Source: Planctomycetota bacterium (GTDB lineage: Bacteria; Planctomycetota; PLA2; JAEUHO01). Taken from it: a stretch of 42,896 nucleotides of DNA. Within the stretch, counting starts at the first letter, position 1. The number at the start of each line of letters is the position of its first letter. The translations under genes and the position numbers were made by a program. Where the stretch lies: positions 1 to 42,896 of the forward strand of contig JANQJW010000128.1 of NCBI GenBank assembly GCA_028281445.1. The letters run 5' to 3'. The notes beneath the pieces were generated by a model. It did no database searches. It was not told the origin of the DNA and saw only the letters and a program-made list of their open reading frames with translations. Positions 1-7,979 of this stretch are shown piece by piece.

Positions 1-99
1 CCCACTGCCGACCGGCTGGAAGCGCTGAAGCAGGCTCCAGCGGGCGGCTCTCGACTGAAGATGATCCGCGAGTCCGTCAGAGCACGAACCCGCGGTCAG
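1..99. repeat. Terminal overlap, left copy
   Basis: These 99 bases are identical to the last 99 bases of the window (42798-42896). Both copies lie within the coding sequence of the scaffold-like gene, and joining the ends through one copy gives an intact gene. This is what a circular contig looks like when an assembler leaves its final k-mer at both ends. A true short terminal repeat of the virion DNA is less likely because it would interrupt a gene. Confidence 0.9.
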
Positions 100-108
100 C
101 AGCAATAG
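1..108 (+). CDS. 3' end of the scaffold-like capsid assembly protein
   Basis: Read in frame 1, these bases encode the basic C-terminal tail of the gene that begins at 41622 and stop at TAG 106-108. The tail carries several arginines and two terminal glutamines. Scaffold proteins often bind the capsid shell through a basic C-terminal helix, and this tail would fit that, but this is inference. Confidence 0.75.
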   Translation, partial: PTADRLEALKQAPAGGSRLKMIRESVRARTRGQQQ

Positions 109-122
109 GAGCCAACTGAACA

Positions 123-1448
123 ATGGCTGATTCGCAAACCGCTCTCCTGGAGTCTGTGTCAGACCTGGGAGGGCTCGCCCACGAAGTGTTCGTGAGTGAT
201 ATCGTACCGTCCGCGCGCTTCGAAAGCGTGACGGCGCAGTTGTTCCAGTCCGCCGATGGCGACTCGGACTACACGCTGCAGGGCAGCAAGATGGTCTGGT
301 CAACGGACCTTCAGCGGCCCGTGAACGCACTCGGTACGGACGGGAAGCTCCCGGACTCCGACGTGCGTCCGACGCAGAGCCCCGAGACGACCGTGAAGCG
401 CCGCTATGTGCGCCGGGCGGTCGACAACGTCATCGAAGCCCAGGTGGGCGGACGTGGCGCGCACGAGGAGATTGCTGACCGCCTTGTGTCCCAGCTATGG
501 GGCGCATGGCAGCTGATGGAGATCCACCACGCGGTCGGCGGCGCAGACGCGACGCTTTGCCTCGTGTCGTCGCGTACGTCGTCCACGGTGTTCGTGGTCA
601 AGGACGGGCTCGGTCACACCGGGTCCGATCCGTTGATGTTCATGGACGAGGGTATGGTGATTTGCTGGCACGACTCGTCGGCCAGCAACGCCGTAGCGGG
701 CGCCGCGCGCATTACGGCGAGTGGCATCAACTACGCGACGAGCACGATCACGATCGATTCGGCCGCAACGTGGGAGCCTTCGGCGACCCTCGGCGCGAAC
801 GACATCATCTGCAAGGCGACCACGAACAACATCGCGACGGACTACTTCATCAGTGAGCGCAACAACGCGCCGAACGGTCTGCGCACGCTGATCGATCCGG
901 ACGCGACGGCGACCACGGTGTTCAACGTCTCCGAGTCGACGTACCCGCGCTGGAAGCCGTACCGCGAGACGATCGGAACGCTCGACCATATCACGCTGAC
1001 GGAGCACTGGAGGAAGCTCCGGGCGAAGAGCACGATGCCGGTCAACGCGCAGACGCACACGGTGTTGATGAACGACGCCGTGCACTCCGAGCTCGCGCTA
1101 AGCCTCGTCGGATTCCAGCAGCAGCAGCAGCTCGGGAAGACGCTCGAGGGCGGCTACCAGACGGTGCGGGTCGCAGGAATGGACCTCGCCACCGACAGCT
1201 ACCTCACGCACGACGAGGTCCTCACGGTCGCACAGGATCACGTCAAGTACGTGAACCTCGTGGCTGAGGGCTATTTCGACGAGGACGGGTCGATGTACTC
1301 GCGCCTCGCGGACTTCGACGGAAAGGAGTTCTACGCACGGGACGCCTGCCAGTACATCGCGGATCGGCGTAACTGCCACGCCGCGGGAACCGGCATCACG
1401 CTCACCAACGCTTCGGCCGGCGACTACACCGCTACGCCGAACTACTGA
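123..1448 (+). CDS. Major capsid protein
   Basis: A 441-residue protein directly after the scaffold-like gene, with AGGAG upstream of the ATG. The N-terminal part is helical, and a long middle segment (about residues 150-270) is rich in Thr, Ala, Ser and Val, as in the beta-rich loops of HK97-fold capsid proteins. A mixed alpha/beta C-terminal region follows. There is no enzyme motif. Order (terminase, portal, scaffold, this gene, adaptor), length and composition together identify the shell protein. A G/C-rich hairpin follows the stop codon, which could separate its expression from the next genes. Assignment to the HK97 fold rests on context. Confidence 0.85.
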   Translation: MADSQTALLESVSDLGGLAHEVFVSDIVPSARFESVTAQLFQSADGDSDYTLQGSKMVWSTDLQRPVNALGTDGKLPDSDVRPTQSPETTVKRRYVRRAVDNVIEAQVGGRGAHEEIADRLVSQLWGAWQLMEIHHAVGGADATLCLVSSRTSSTVFVVKDGLGHTGSDPLMFMDEGMVICWHDSSASNAVAGAARITASGINYATSTITIDSAATWEPSATLGANDIICKATTNNIATDYFISERNNAPNGLRTLIDPDATATTVFNVSESTYPRWKPYRETIGTLDHITLTEHWRKLRAKSTMPVNAQTHTVLMNDAVHSELALSLVGFQQQQQLGKTLEGGYQTVRVAGMDLATDSYLTHDEVLTVAQDHVKYVNLVAEGYFDEDGSMYSRLADFDGKEFYARDACQYIADRRNCHAAGTGITLTNASAGDYTATPNY

Positions 1449-1456
1449 TCGTGACG

Positions 1457-1482
1457 GGGTGGGGGCTAGCGCCCCTGCCCCA
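1457..1482 (+). promoter_or_regulatory. G/C-rich hairpin between capsid and next gene
   Basis: Left arm GGGG plus GGGGC and right arm GCCCC plus CCCC pair around a TAGC loop, with a two-base internal mismatch (TG opposite TG). There is no U-tract, so it is not a standard intrinsic terminator. It may be an mRNA-stabilising or processing structure that keeps capsid mRNA abundant. Confidence 0.5.
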
Positions 1483-1502
1483 AGCGACCGGAGGAGAACG
1501 AA

Positions 1503-2042
1503 ATGTCAGATCGACTCGTGGCTCAGAGCGCAGCGAACGCCGCGCCGGGGTCACTCCTTTCCGTGCTCGGCGCGTCCGTGAACACGCTGTTCTCAAGCCT
1601 GCTGAGCGATCCGGGCCTGCGCATCGATGGCGGGTCCGCGTCGGCTGCAGCGGAAGCGCAGACGGCGTTCTACGCGAACGTGAACGGCACGCTCGTGACC
1701 GTAGCGGCGGGTACGAACCTACCCGCGCTGGTGGGGACGGTGGCCAACGCGGCTTTCGGGCTGTTCGTGTGGACGATCAACTCGTCGGGCACGATCGCGC
1801 AGCTCACGCTCGCGACAGGCGCGTCGCTCGGCGCAATCACGATCCCAGAGATCCCGGACAACGTCGCGGTCGTCGGCGCGCTGCTCGTCAATCCGACTGG
1901 GACAGGGGCCTTCGTAGGCGGCACGACCGCGCTCGACGATGCAACCGTGGTGCCGAACGCTGTTTTCTTCGACGGCAACGACTTCGCAATCGGGAATGTC
2001 ATCAAGTTCTACGAAAGCGGCCTTCCGAAGAGCGAGCGATGA
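1503..2042 (+). CDS. Putative capsid decoration or head accessory protein
   Basis: A 179-residue protein with GGAGGAG upstream of the ATG. After a short helical N-terminus it is a beta-rich, Ala/Thr/Val/Gly-rich sequence with no charged clusters and no catalytic motif, resembling exposed structural proteins. It lies immediately downstream of the major capsid gene, where decoration and head-fibre proteins usually sit. A second frame runs open over the same bases but gives an arginine-rich sequence with no structural sense, so this frame was chosen. The decoration role is positional inference. Confidence 0.6.
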   Translation: MSDRLVAQSAANAAPGSLLSVLGASVNTLFSSLLSDPGLRIDGGSASAAAEAQTAFYANVNGTLVTVAAGTNLPALVGTVANAAFGLFVWTINSSGTIAQLTLATGASLGAITIPEIPDNVAVVGALLVNPTGTGAFVGGTTALDDATVVPNAVFFDGNDFAIGNVIKFYESGLPKSER

Positions 2043-2626
2043 CGAAGCTCTGGCTGCCCAGTCACCACGCGAAGCGCGTGGCGCCGGTTGAGTTCCGAGA
2101 TGCGGTGGAGTCGTGGGCGCGGCAGTACAGCGGTCACGGTGACGTCGTGTGGGTAGACAACCCGATCAACTGCTGGGCAGTCAGGCTCTCGCTGATGCCG
2201 GGTGATCCGCGGCTGAAGCACCCCGACGAAGGCACGCACTTCGAGCAGACGCTACTGCACGAGTGGGTCGACCCGCGCCGGGACCCGAGCCACCCGAAGA
2301 AGGACCGCCTCCGGCGGCATGAGCGCACCAACCGGCTGATGCCGGGCTACGTGGCCTACGATCTCGACGAGATCGGGATTCAAGGCCTCGTGAACATGCT
2401 GGAGAAGGGCTCGCTTCTCTCTGGCCGCGGAGAATTCAAGAGCCCGCTTGCGGCTCTCCAGTACACCCGCAACCAACACCGAAAGCAGCGCGAAGCCGAC
2501 TTCGCAGCTGCAAGAGACAACGCGATCCAGAAGGCGAAGGCGGTGCGCCGGCGCATTCAGGGATTGCCGCTGGTCAGCGTTGGAATTGACCTCAACACCA
2601 CCCGTTCATCCGGAGTTTCCTCGTGA
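2039..2626 (+). CDS. Conserved phage head-region protein, unknown
   Basis: A 195-residue protein whose ATG overlaps the previous stop (ATGA). The frame is open further upstream to 1451, but that part is an out-of-frame shadow of the preceding gene. The N-terminal half is rich in Trp, His and Pro (for example HEWVDPRRDPSHPKKD). The centre resembles a short helical segment (GIQGLVNMLEKGSLLSGRGE), and the C-terminal third is a basic helix. No known catalytic motif was recognised. Its place between head genes suggests a head completion or assembly role, which cannot be confirmed from sequence alone. Confidence 0.7.
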   Translation: MTKLWLPSHHAKRVAPVEFRDAVESWARQYSGHGDVVWVDNPINCWAVRLSLMPGDPRLKHPDEGTHFEQTLLHEWVDPRRDPSHPKKDRLRRHERTNRLMPGYVAYDLDEIGIQGLVNMLEKGSLLSGRGEFKSPLAALQYTRNQHRKQREADFAAARDNAIQKAKAVRRRIQGLPLVSVGIDLNTTRSSGVSS

Positions 2627-3282
2627 ACATCGATTCACTCGCCAAGATGCCCGGCATCAAGGCCGACATGATGCAGGCTGTACCGAAGTGCGCCAAGACG
2701 GGCAAGCGCGCCCGTCAGGTCGGCTTCGCTGACGACGAGCAGCTGACGCCCATTTACGAATGCTACTTCGTCGATCACCGCGCCCAGGCGAACGGGAAGA
2801 CGCCGCTTCTTGACCACGAGGGCAATCCCGTACGCCGGAAGTACGGCGACAACATGAGCGCTGTGGTCATGCAGGTGCCCACGGTGCTCACCAAGCGCCG
2901 GTTCACGCTCGAGGACTGCCGCGACGGGCGCGTCATGATCCACTTCAACTTCGAGGCGTCGGAGGAAGAGAAGCAGCGCGACTTTGAGGCGCAGACCGAT
3001 GCACGCGTGGAGGCCGAACTCAAAGAGTTCATCCGCGCCGGTGGGCTGGCCAAGCTCCAAGAGCTCACGGGCTTGTCGAACACCACCGAGGGCGCTTCTA
3101 CGCCCACTGAGGACGTGCCAGAGCCCTTCGTAGGCGCTGTGCCGGTCGAGGAGGTGCCTGAGTACCCGATCGACCGCGGACGAGGGTGGTGGGTGCTCTC
3201 GGACCAGTCAAGCTTCCGCGGAAACCGCGAGGCGGCCCTAGAGGCTGAGGCGGCGCTGCACGAGGAGGTGATCGAAGTCTGA
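2623..3282 (+). CDS. Head-region protein, unknown, acidic C-terminus
   Basis: A 219-residue protein starting at a GTG that overlaps the previous stop (GTGA). It has a mixed alpha/beta N-terminal half, a Glu-rich helix at about residues 105-130, and a Pro/Glu/Thr-rich linker. It ends in a compact Trp/Ser motif (WWVLSDQSSFRGNREAALEA) that looks like a small separate binding domain. No enzymatic motif is seen. The downstream gene starts on the last base of its stop codon, so the two are translationally coupled. Function is unknown; it is part of the head-assembly operon. Confidence 0.7.
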   Translation: MNIDSLAKMPGIKADMMQAVPKCAKTGKRARQVGFADDEQLTPIYECYFVDHRAQANGKTPLLDHEGNPVRRKYGDNMSAVVMQVPTVLTKRRFTLEDCRDGRVMIHFNFEASEEEKQRDFEAQTDARVEAELKEFIRAGGLAKLQELTGLSNTTEGASTPTEDVPEPFVGAVPVEEVPEYPIDRGRGWWVLSDQSSFRGNREAALEAEAALHEEVIEV

Positions 3283-3974
3283 TGGCGCTCACCGACCGTG
3301 CATCCCTGCTTCGCGAACTTGCGAACCTGATCGACGCCGATCTGAATGACGATGCGGCGACGGAGTACGACAGTACGGCCGGTGAGCAGCTGTACCTCCT
3401 GCTGAATCGCGGCGCGAAGAACGCGCAGGACTTCCTCATCCGGGCGGGCTACGGCGAGTACTGGCTGACGACGTCTGCTGCTCTCACATGGACCGGTACC
3501 GACGCCACCACGGCGGGTCGCTATTCGGATCTACCGTCGAACTTCCGCCGCGCGTACGGCGATCGTCACGAGTCGCCGCTGCGCCAGGCGGACGGTACGC
3601 AGTGGGGCAGAGAGATCCATCCACGTGACCGTCTGCGCTATGCCGGCGACTTCTACTACTTCACCGGCAACCGCATCTGGGTGACGCGCCAGGCCGCGCT
3701 GCCCGATCCCCTGTACCTCGATTACCTGAAGAAGGTCGACACGCTCGCGGACAGCACCGACGCGGATTTCCCAGAAGACGACCGCGAACTGATCCCCGCG
3801 TTCGCAGCGGTAGAGGCGAGCCGTAAGAGCTGGTTCAACGGCGGCCTCGAGGAGAAGCAGGCGCTCATGAAGCATCTGCGCGCTCTGAAGCACGAGGTCT
3901 ATTCGCGGTTGCGTCCGTCGCGTCAGCCCCGTTCACCCCGCCACGCACCGGCAATCGGTACGCGGTACTACTGA
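3282..3974 (+). CDS. Head-tail adaptor-like protein
   Basis: A 230-residue protein coupled to the gene before it by a TGATG overlap. The N-terminal helices (ELANLIDADLNDD), the QLYLLLNRGAKNAQDFLIRAG helix region and the short beta segment that follows resemble the adaptor proteins that sit beneath the portal in podoviruses. The tail is basic and Pro/Arg-rich. The gene lies after capsid and before tail genes, which is the usual adaptor position. There is no catalytic motif. The family assignment is by pattern and position only. Confidence 0.65.
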   Translation: MALTDRASLLRELANLIDADLNDDAATEYDSTAGEQLYLLLNRGAKNAQDFLIRAGYGEYWLTTSAALTWTGTDATTAGRYSDLPSNFRRAYGDRHESPLRQADGTQWGREIHPRDRLRYAGDFYYFTGNRIWVTRQAALPDPLYLDYLKKVDTLADSTDADFPEDDRELIPAFAAVEASRKSWFNGGLEEKQALMKHLRALKHEVYSRLRPSRQPRSPRHAPAIGTRYY

Positions 3975-3982
3975 GGAGCACC

Positions 3983-4324
3983 ATGTCTCGCAACCACACG
4001 CGCGCTCTTGAGGTCACGATTCCCTCGGGCACGGCGCTGACTGGCACCGAGCGGATCGACGGCTACAAGATCGTTGCGATCCAGATGCCGTCCGCTTGGA
4101 CCGCAGCGGCGCTGACCTTCCAGGCGAAGGCCCGCGAGGGTGCGGATCTCGCAGAGCTGTACGACGGCAACACCGTGCGCTCGGAAACCGTCGCAGTGGA
4201 TCGCTACATCCAGCTCGCGACGCCGATCCAGGCGCAGTCGGTGCGTGTCCGCTCTGGCACGTCCGGTACGCCAGTGAACCAGGCCGCAGACCGCATTCTC
4301 ACGCTCTTCCTGGGCGCGGAGTAG
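3983..4324 (+). CDS. Small beta-rich virion protein
   Basis: A 113-residue protein with GAGGAG upstream. The sequence alternates short Val/Ile/Thr strands (for example ALEVTIPSGTALTG and ILTLFLGAE) and has almost no helical stretch, consistent with a beta-sandwich. Similar small proteins lie beside fibre genes in many phages. Here it directly precedes the fibre-like gene. It is likely a virion or tail accessory protein; the exact role is unknown. Confidence 0.6.
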   Translation: MSRNHTRALEVTIPSGTALTGTERIDGYKIVAIQMPSAWTAAALTFQAKAREGADLAELYDGNTVRSETVAVDRYIQLATPIQAQSVRVRSGTSGTPVNQAADRILTLFLGAE

Positions 4325-4331
4325 CTGATCG

Positions 4332-5369
4332 ATGGGCGCGTTCGGAATCAACGCGATCAAGCCGCAGGATGGCATCCACGTCATCGGCTTCGCCACCGCG
4401 CGTTCTGGTGGCGATGACGCGCTGCTCGAAATCTGGAACGGCTCCTCCGACGCCACCCGGCAGTACCGAATCAACGAGGACGGCCAGATCCAGGCGCAGA
4501 ACGGCGCCGTAGGCGCGCCCAGCTATTCGTACGAGGCCGACAAGGACTCTGGATGGTACCTGGAGGCGGTTGGGAGCGTCGCGGCTGCGATCGGCGGCTC
4601 GAAGATCGTGGACATCGAGTCTAGTGGTCTCACCGTCACGGGCGCGCTCACAGCGACCACGCTTGTGGGTGACGGGTCGGCGATCACTGCGCTCACCGCT
4701 TCGCAGGTCACTGATTTCAGCGAGGCTGTTGATGACCGGGTGAACGCGCTGCTCGTCGCAGGCGACAACGTCGGGATCACCTACAACGACGCGGCGAACA
4801 CCCTCACAATCGCGGTCGCGACGATGCCTTGGGCAGACGTCACGGGGACGCCGACGACGGCGACGGGTTACGGCATTACGACGATTGACGGCGTCGTCAT
4901 CGGAGGCACAACGCCGGCTGCGGCCGACTTCACCACACTGGTTGCGACCTCCCTCGCTCTCTCGGGCGCGATCACAGGCGTGACGTCGATTACGATGACG
5001 AGCACGCTTTCGTCGACTGGTGTGATGCAGATGGACACGGGCGGCGCGGGAGGCTCCGCGCTCGGTAATGTCGGTACCCAGGCCGCGAGTGACCGGGCGA
5101 TTGTCATCGGGTACGAGTCGTCGGCCAACATTGCGCTCGCAAATGCCGCCGGAAACTCGAGCGTTCTCATCCGGAACACCGGGGGATCCGGCGCGTCGTC
5201 GATGTCGATCTCGTCAGCGCTCGAGATCAGCGGAAACGTTGGGTTCTACGGCACGTCCGCAGTGGCGAAGCCGTCCGTAACTGGATCGCGCGCTGGGAAC
5301 GCGGCGCTGGCGTCACTCCTCACGTCCCTGGCCTCCCAAGGGCTCATCACGGACTCCAGTTCGGCATAA
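4332..5369 (+). CDS. Tail fibre-like protein
   Basis: A 345-residue Gly/Ser/Thr/Ala-rich protein. Short repeating segments such as VTGALTATTLVGDGSAIT and GGTTPAAADFTTLVAT are typical of the triple-stranded shaft of phage fibres. The C-terminus (GNAALASLLTSLASQGLITD) matches a recurring end motif of phage fibre proteins that probably helps trimerisation. There is no chaperone-like peptidase domain and no visible receptor-binding domain, so the fibre is short, and receptor specificity could lie in the loops of the shaft or in another gene. Confidence 0.75.
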   Translation: MGAFGINAIKPQDGIHVIGFATARSGGDDALLEIWNGSSDATRQYRINEDGQIQAQNGAVGAPSYSYEADKDSGWYLEAVGSVAAAIGGSKIVDIESSGLTVTGALTATTLVGDGSAITALTASQVTDFSEAVDDRVNALLVAGDNVGITYNDAANTLTIAVATMPWADVTGTPTTATGYGITTIDGVVIGGTTPAAADFTTLVATSLALSGAITGVTSITMTSTLSSTGVMQMDTGGAGGSALGNVGTQAASDRAIVIGYESSANIALANAAGNSSVLIRNTGGSGASSMSISSALEISGNVGFYGTSAVAKPSVTGSRAGNAALASLLTSLASQGLITDSSSA

Positions 5370-5372
5370 GAC

Positions 5373-5669
5373 ATGAGCGAAAGCGACTTCAGAGATGCCG
5401 CACCCCGCACCACGGTAGACACGTTCAAGCGCGCGCGCATCGTGATCGACGTCGAGGATGACGGTGGAAGTGCCGTGCACACCCTGGCTGAGGCGGCCGG
5501 CTATTGGGCGGACGCTGAGGGGACGCTCGTGGCCGATGAGATGCGCACGATTGACCTCAGCAACCCAGGTGTGCCGAACAGTGTCGCGCGCGCCGTGGAG
5601 ACGCTGAGAAACTACGTGCACTCGCGCGGGATCGCTCGCGCGCAGCGGCTCAGGGGCGCCGGATCGTGA
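5373..5669 (+). CDS. Small tail-region protein, unknown
   Basis: A 98-residue acidic protein that begins three bases after the fibre gene stop. It contains a beta segment (ARIVIDVEDDGG), a helix, and a C-terminal Arg-rich helix (LRNYVHSRGIARAQRLRG). No motif was recognised. The next gene starts inside its stop codon (GTGA), so it belongs to the same translational chain. Confidence 0.6.
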   Translation: MSESDFRDAAPRTTVDTFKRARIVIDVEDDGGSAVHTLAEAAGYWADAEGTLVADEMRTIDLSNPGVPNSVARAVETLRNYVHSRGIARAQRLRGAGS

Positions 5670-5890
5670 AAGAGATGTACGTGGATATCGGTCCCGGTCA
5701 GGTTGCGCGCATTGTGAATGCTGATGCGGCGGCGAAACAGGCGAAGATGCTACTGCACACTGTCCTCGGCACCGTGCTTGATGGCCTGGAGATCCCTGAT
5801 GGCGCTCTGTTTGGCGGAAAGGTGAATTCTGAGACCAATCAGATCCTCATTATCGTGCCGGGCGGTGACGACGAGGAGGCGGCTGAGTAA
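5666..5890 (+). CDS. Small tail-region protein, unknown
   Basis: A 74-residue acidic protein with a GTG start overlapping the previous stop. It shows a helix near residues 18-40 and a final strand (NQILIIVPGG) followed by an acidic tail. It is coupled to the propeller-like gene by a TAATG overlap at 5890. No function can be read from the sequence. Confidence 0.55.
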   Translation: MKEMYVDIGPGQVARIVNADAAAKQAKMLLHTVLGTVLDGLEIPDGALFGGKVNSETNQILIIVPGGDDEEAAE

Positions 5891-7566
5891 TGCAGGTCGC
5901 GATCGAGCAGCAGGTGTCCTTCGCTCGGGGCATGAACAACACCGCCGCGCCGACCGAATTCCGCGCGGACGAGGTGGCGCTGCTGCTCAACGGCCGCGTG
6001 AGCTTCGACGGAAACGCGGTCGAGCCACGCATGGGCTCCAAGCGGACGCACGCGACGGCGCTCAATTCGGGCGCCCAAGGGTACGGCGGCATCGAATACT
6101 ACACTGCGGCGGGACAGCAGCAGATCTGCGTGTTCGTCGGCGACAAGTTCTACACGTCGACGGACGAAGGCGCGACTTGGACGCAGCGCGCGACCGGACT
6201 TTCGACCGCCTACTGGTCAATCGTGACGATGCGCGTCGGGTCTGCGAATTACCTCATCGCCGCGAACGGTAGTACGTCGATCTACTATTGGGACGGCGAT
6301 AGTTCGACGTGGGGCACGCTGACCGGTGCGCCCACGAACGCAAAGTTCCTCGCGGTGTTCAACGAGCGCCTGTACGTAGCCGGTCACTCCGGCGTCACCG
6401 TCGCGGCGTCGAAAGTCCGCGATCCGAACACGTGGGCGGCTCCCGACGGCTTCACGGTGCAGGCCGAGACACACGACGGTGACCAGGAGATCACCGGGCT
6501 CTACCAGATGGGCGCGGTTTTGGTGGTCTACAAGCGGCATTCGACGGGCTACATCGAAGGCTTCGGGTACCAGACGCTTCAGGTCGAAGAAGGCGCTCGA
6601 GGCATTTCGCGTTCGGTCGGCTGCATCGCGTTCAACTCGATTCGCGCCACCGGGGATCAGGGCGTGTGCTGGCTCAGCGAGCGCGGCATCGAGTTCTGGC
6701 AGATCGGCGGCCCGATTGTTCTCGTTTCGAGGCCGATCGCGAACTTCATGTCGCGCGTCTCGTGGGACACGATCGAAGGCGTGCCCGGCGGCCCGTCCTC
6801 GCTCTTTTGGCCGCTCTACAACGAGTACTTCCTTGCGCTACCGTCCGCGAGCTCGCAGAACGACTACGTGGTGCGCTGGAGGCCGCCGACCAACGAGGCG
6901 CCGCCGTGTATCGTTCTGGATCGCCACCAGACGGCCGACGAAGCGTTGCTGGTCGTCACGGACGCGAACGGCGACCTCGACATCCGTAGTGACGGGACTG
7001 GCCGTTTCGTGCGGCTCCTGTCAGGGGATCTCGATATCGCGCCGGCCGGTACGCCCGGACTGTACGTGCAGGTCGATTCCAACGGCGATCTAGACCTCGC
7101 GACGAACGACCACGACCATTCGGTGCTGTTCAGCGCCGATCGCACGACGGACGGCCTCCTGACGGCGCCCTGGGCGATCGGGTATGACGGGTTCGTGCGG
7201 CGCCTCGAGGTAGGAACGAAGGACAACGTCGCAAGCGACGACACCGAGGGCGAAACGGTCACGCCGCAGGTGCGCTCGCGCCCGATGCTCTTCGGGCAGC
7301 CGATGCGGGCAAAGCGGGCGCGTTCGGTGCGGATCGCCTCGACGCAGAGTGCTGCGACAACCTTCACGCTGGGTGTGCTAGCGGACGGCGAAACCAAGAG
7401 CAGTTCTACGCTCACGGCGCCTGCGGCGATTGGCGATCAGCCGAAGACGACGCGCAAGCGCACCACAGGCCGCGGACTCGCGCTCCAGGCCGAAGTCGCA
7501 CTCGGGGTCGGGCAGACGCTCGCGGGCATCGAGATCACTGCGCAGCCGAAGCGGGAGCCGCGCTGA
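5890..7566 (+). CDS. Large beta-rich tail or head-completion protein (propeller-like)
   Basis: A 558-residue protein made almost entirely of short beta strands with repeated YY, W, G and D turns (for example GIEYYTAAGQQQICVFVG and GSANYLIAANGSTSIYYWDG). This blade-like pattern covers about residues 60-400 and resembles beta-propeller tail proteins such as the P22 gp10 class, which close the DNA exit channel of podovirus heads. A repeated DLDI/DLDL block lies near residues 360-410. The C-terminal 150 residues form another beta-rich domain. The specific family is inferred from pattern; a virion role is likely from position. Confidence 0.65.
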   Translation: MQVAIEQQVSFARGMNNTAAPTEFRADEVALLLNGRVSFDGNAVEPRMGSKRTHATALNSGAQGYGGIEYYTAAGQQQICVFVGDKFYTSTDEGATWTQRATGLSTAYWSIVTMRVGSANYLIAANGSTSIYYWDGDSSTWGTLTGAPTNAKFLAVFNERLYVAGHSGVTVAASKVRDPNTWAAPDGFTVQAETHDGDQEITGLYQMGAVLVVYKRHSTGYIEGFGYQTLQVEEGARGISRSVGCIAFNSIRATGDQGVCWLSERGIEFWQIGGPIVLVSRPIANFMSRVSWDTIEGVPGGPSSLFWPLYNEYFLALPSASSQNDYVVRWRPPTNEAPPCIVLDRHQTADEALLVVTDANGDLDIRSDGTGRFVRLLSGDLDIAPAGTPGLYVQVDSNGDLDLATNDHDHSVLFSADRTTDGLLTAPWAIGYDGFVRRLEVGTKDNVASDDTEGETVTPQVRSRPMLFGQPMRAKRARSVRIASTQSAATTFTLGVLADGETKSSSTLTAPAAIGDQPKTTRKRTTGRGLALQAEVALGVGQTLAGIEITAQPKREPR

Positions 7567-7979
7567 TGCTTGGGCCGACCACCGTACTGCACCCCCTCGC
7601 GCAGCGCTTCCGGCGCTTCTTCGAGGAGGTGTGGGACAATCAGCAGCGCGTGGAGATCCTGGGCTGGAAGCACACCGGGGCCGGCTCGGATGTAGCGCTG
7701 CGGTACCGCGCATCGCGCGCGACGCAGTACGTGATCGAGCATGTGCAAAGTACGGGCGTAGGGCTCGGCGGCGCGACGTACAGCACGAGCAACCGCGTCA
7801 GCCGCACGCGCGTGGATTGCCGCCAGAACCGGCAGCAAGACGCTACGATCACGCGCAATGGCACCGACGATTACTACGTGTGGCTGATCCCGAGTTTCGA
7901 GGATGAGCCGGGCACCTACACGGACATGGACGGCGCCGATGGAGACGACTTCATGGCCTTCCTCTACCTGGGTACGTAG
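7566..7979 (+). CDS. Small virion protein, unknown
   Basis: A 137-residue protein that starts on the last base of the previous stop codon (TGATG). A helical N-terminus (LAQRFRRFFEEVWDNQQ) is followed by a beta-rich body with YYVWLIP near the end. No motif was recognised. It lies between the propeller-like gene and the long helical protein, so it is probably a minor tail component. Confidence 0.55.
   Translation: MLGPTTVLHPLAQRFRRFFEEVWDNQQRVEILGWKHTGAGSDVALRYRASRATQYVIEHVQSTGVGLGGATYSTSNRVSRTRVDCRQNRQQDATITRNGTDDYYVWLIPSFEDEPGTYTDMDGADGDDFMAFLYLGT

Noticed and set aside
1451..2038. Upstream extension of the 2039 gene
   Set aside because: Arg-rich out-of-frame reading of the decoration-like gene; the ATGA overlap at 2039 gives the natural start.
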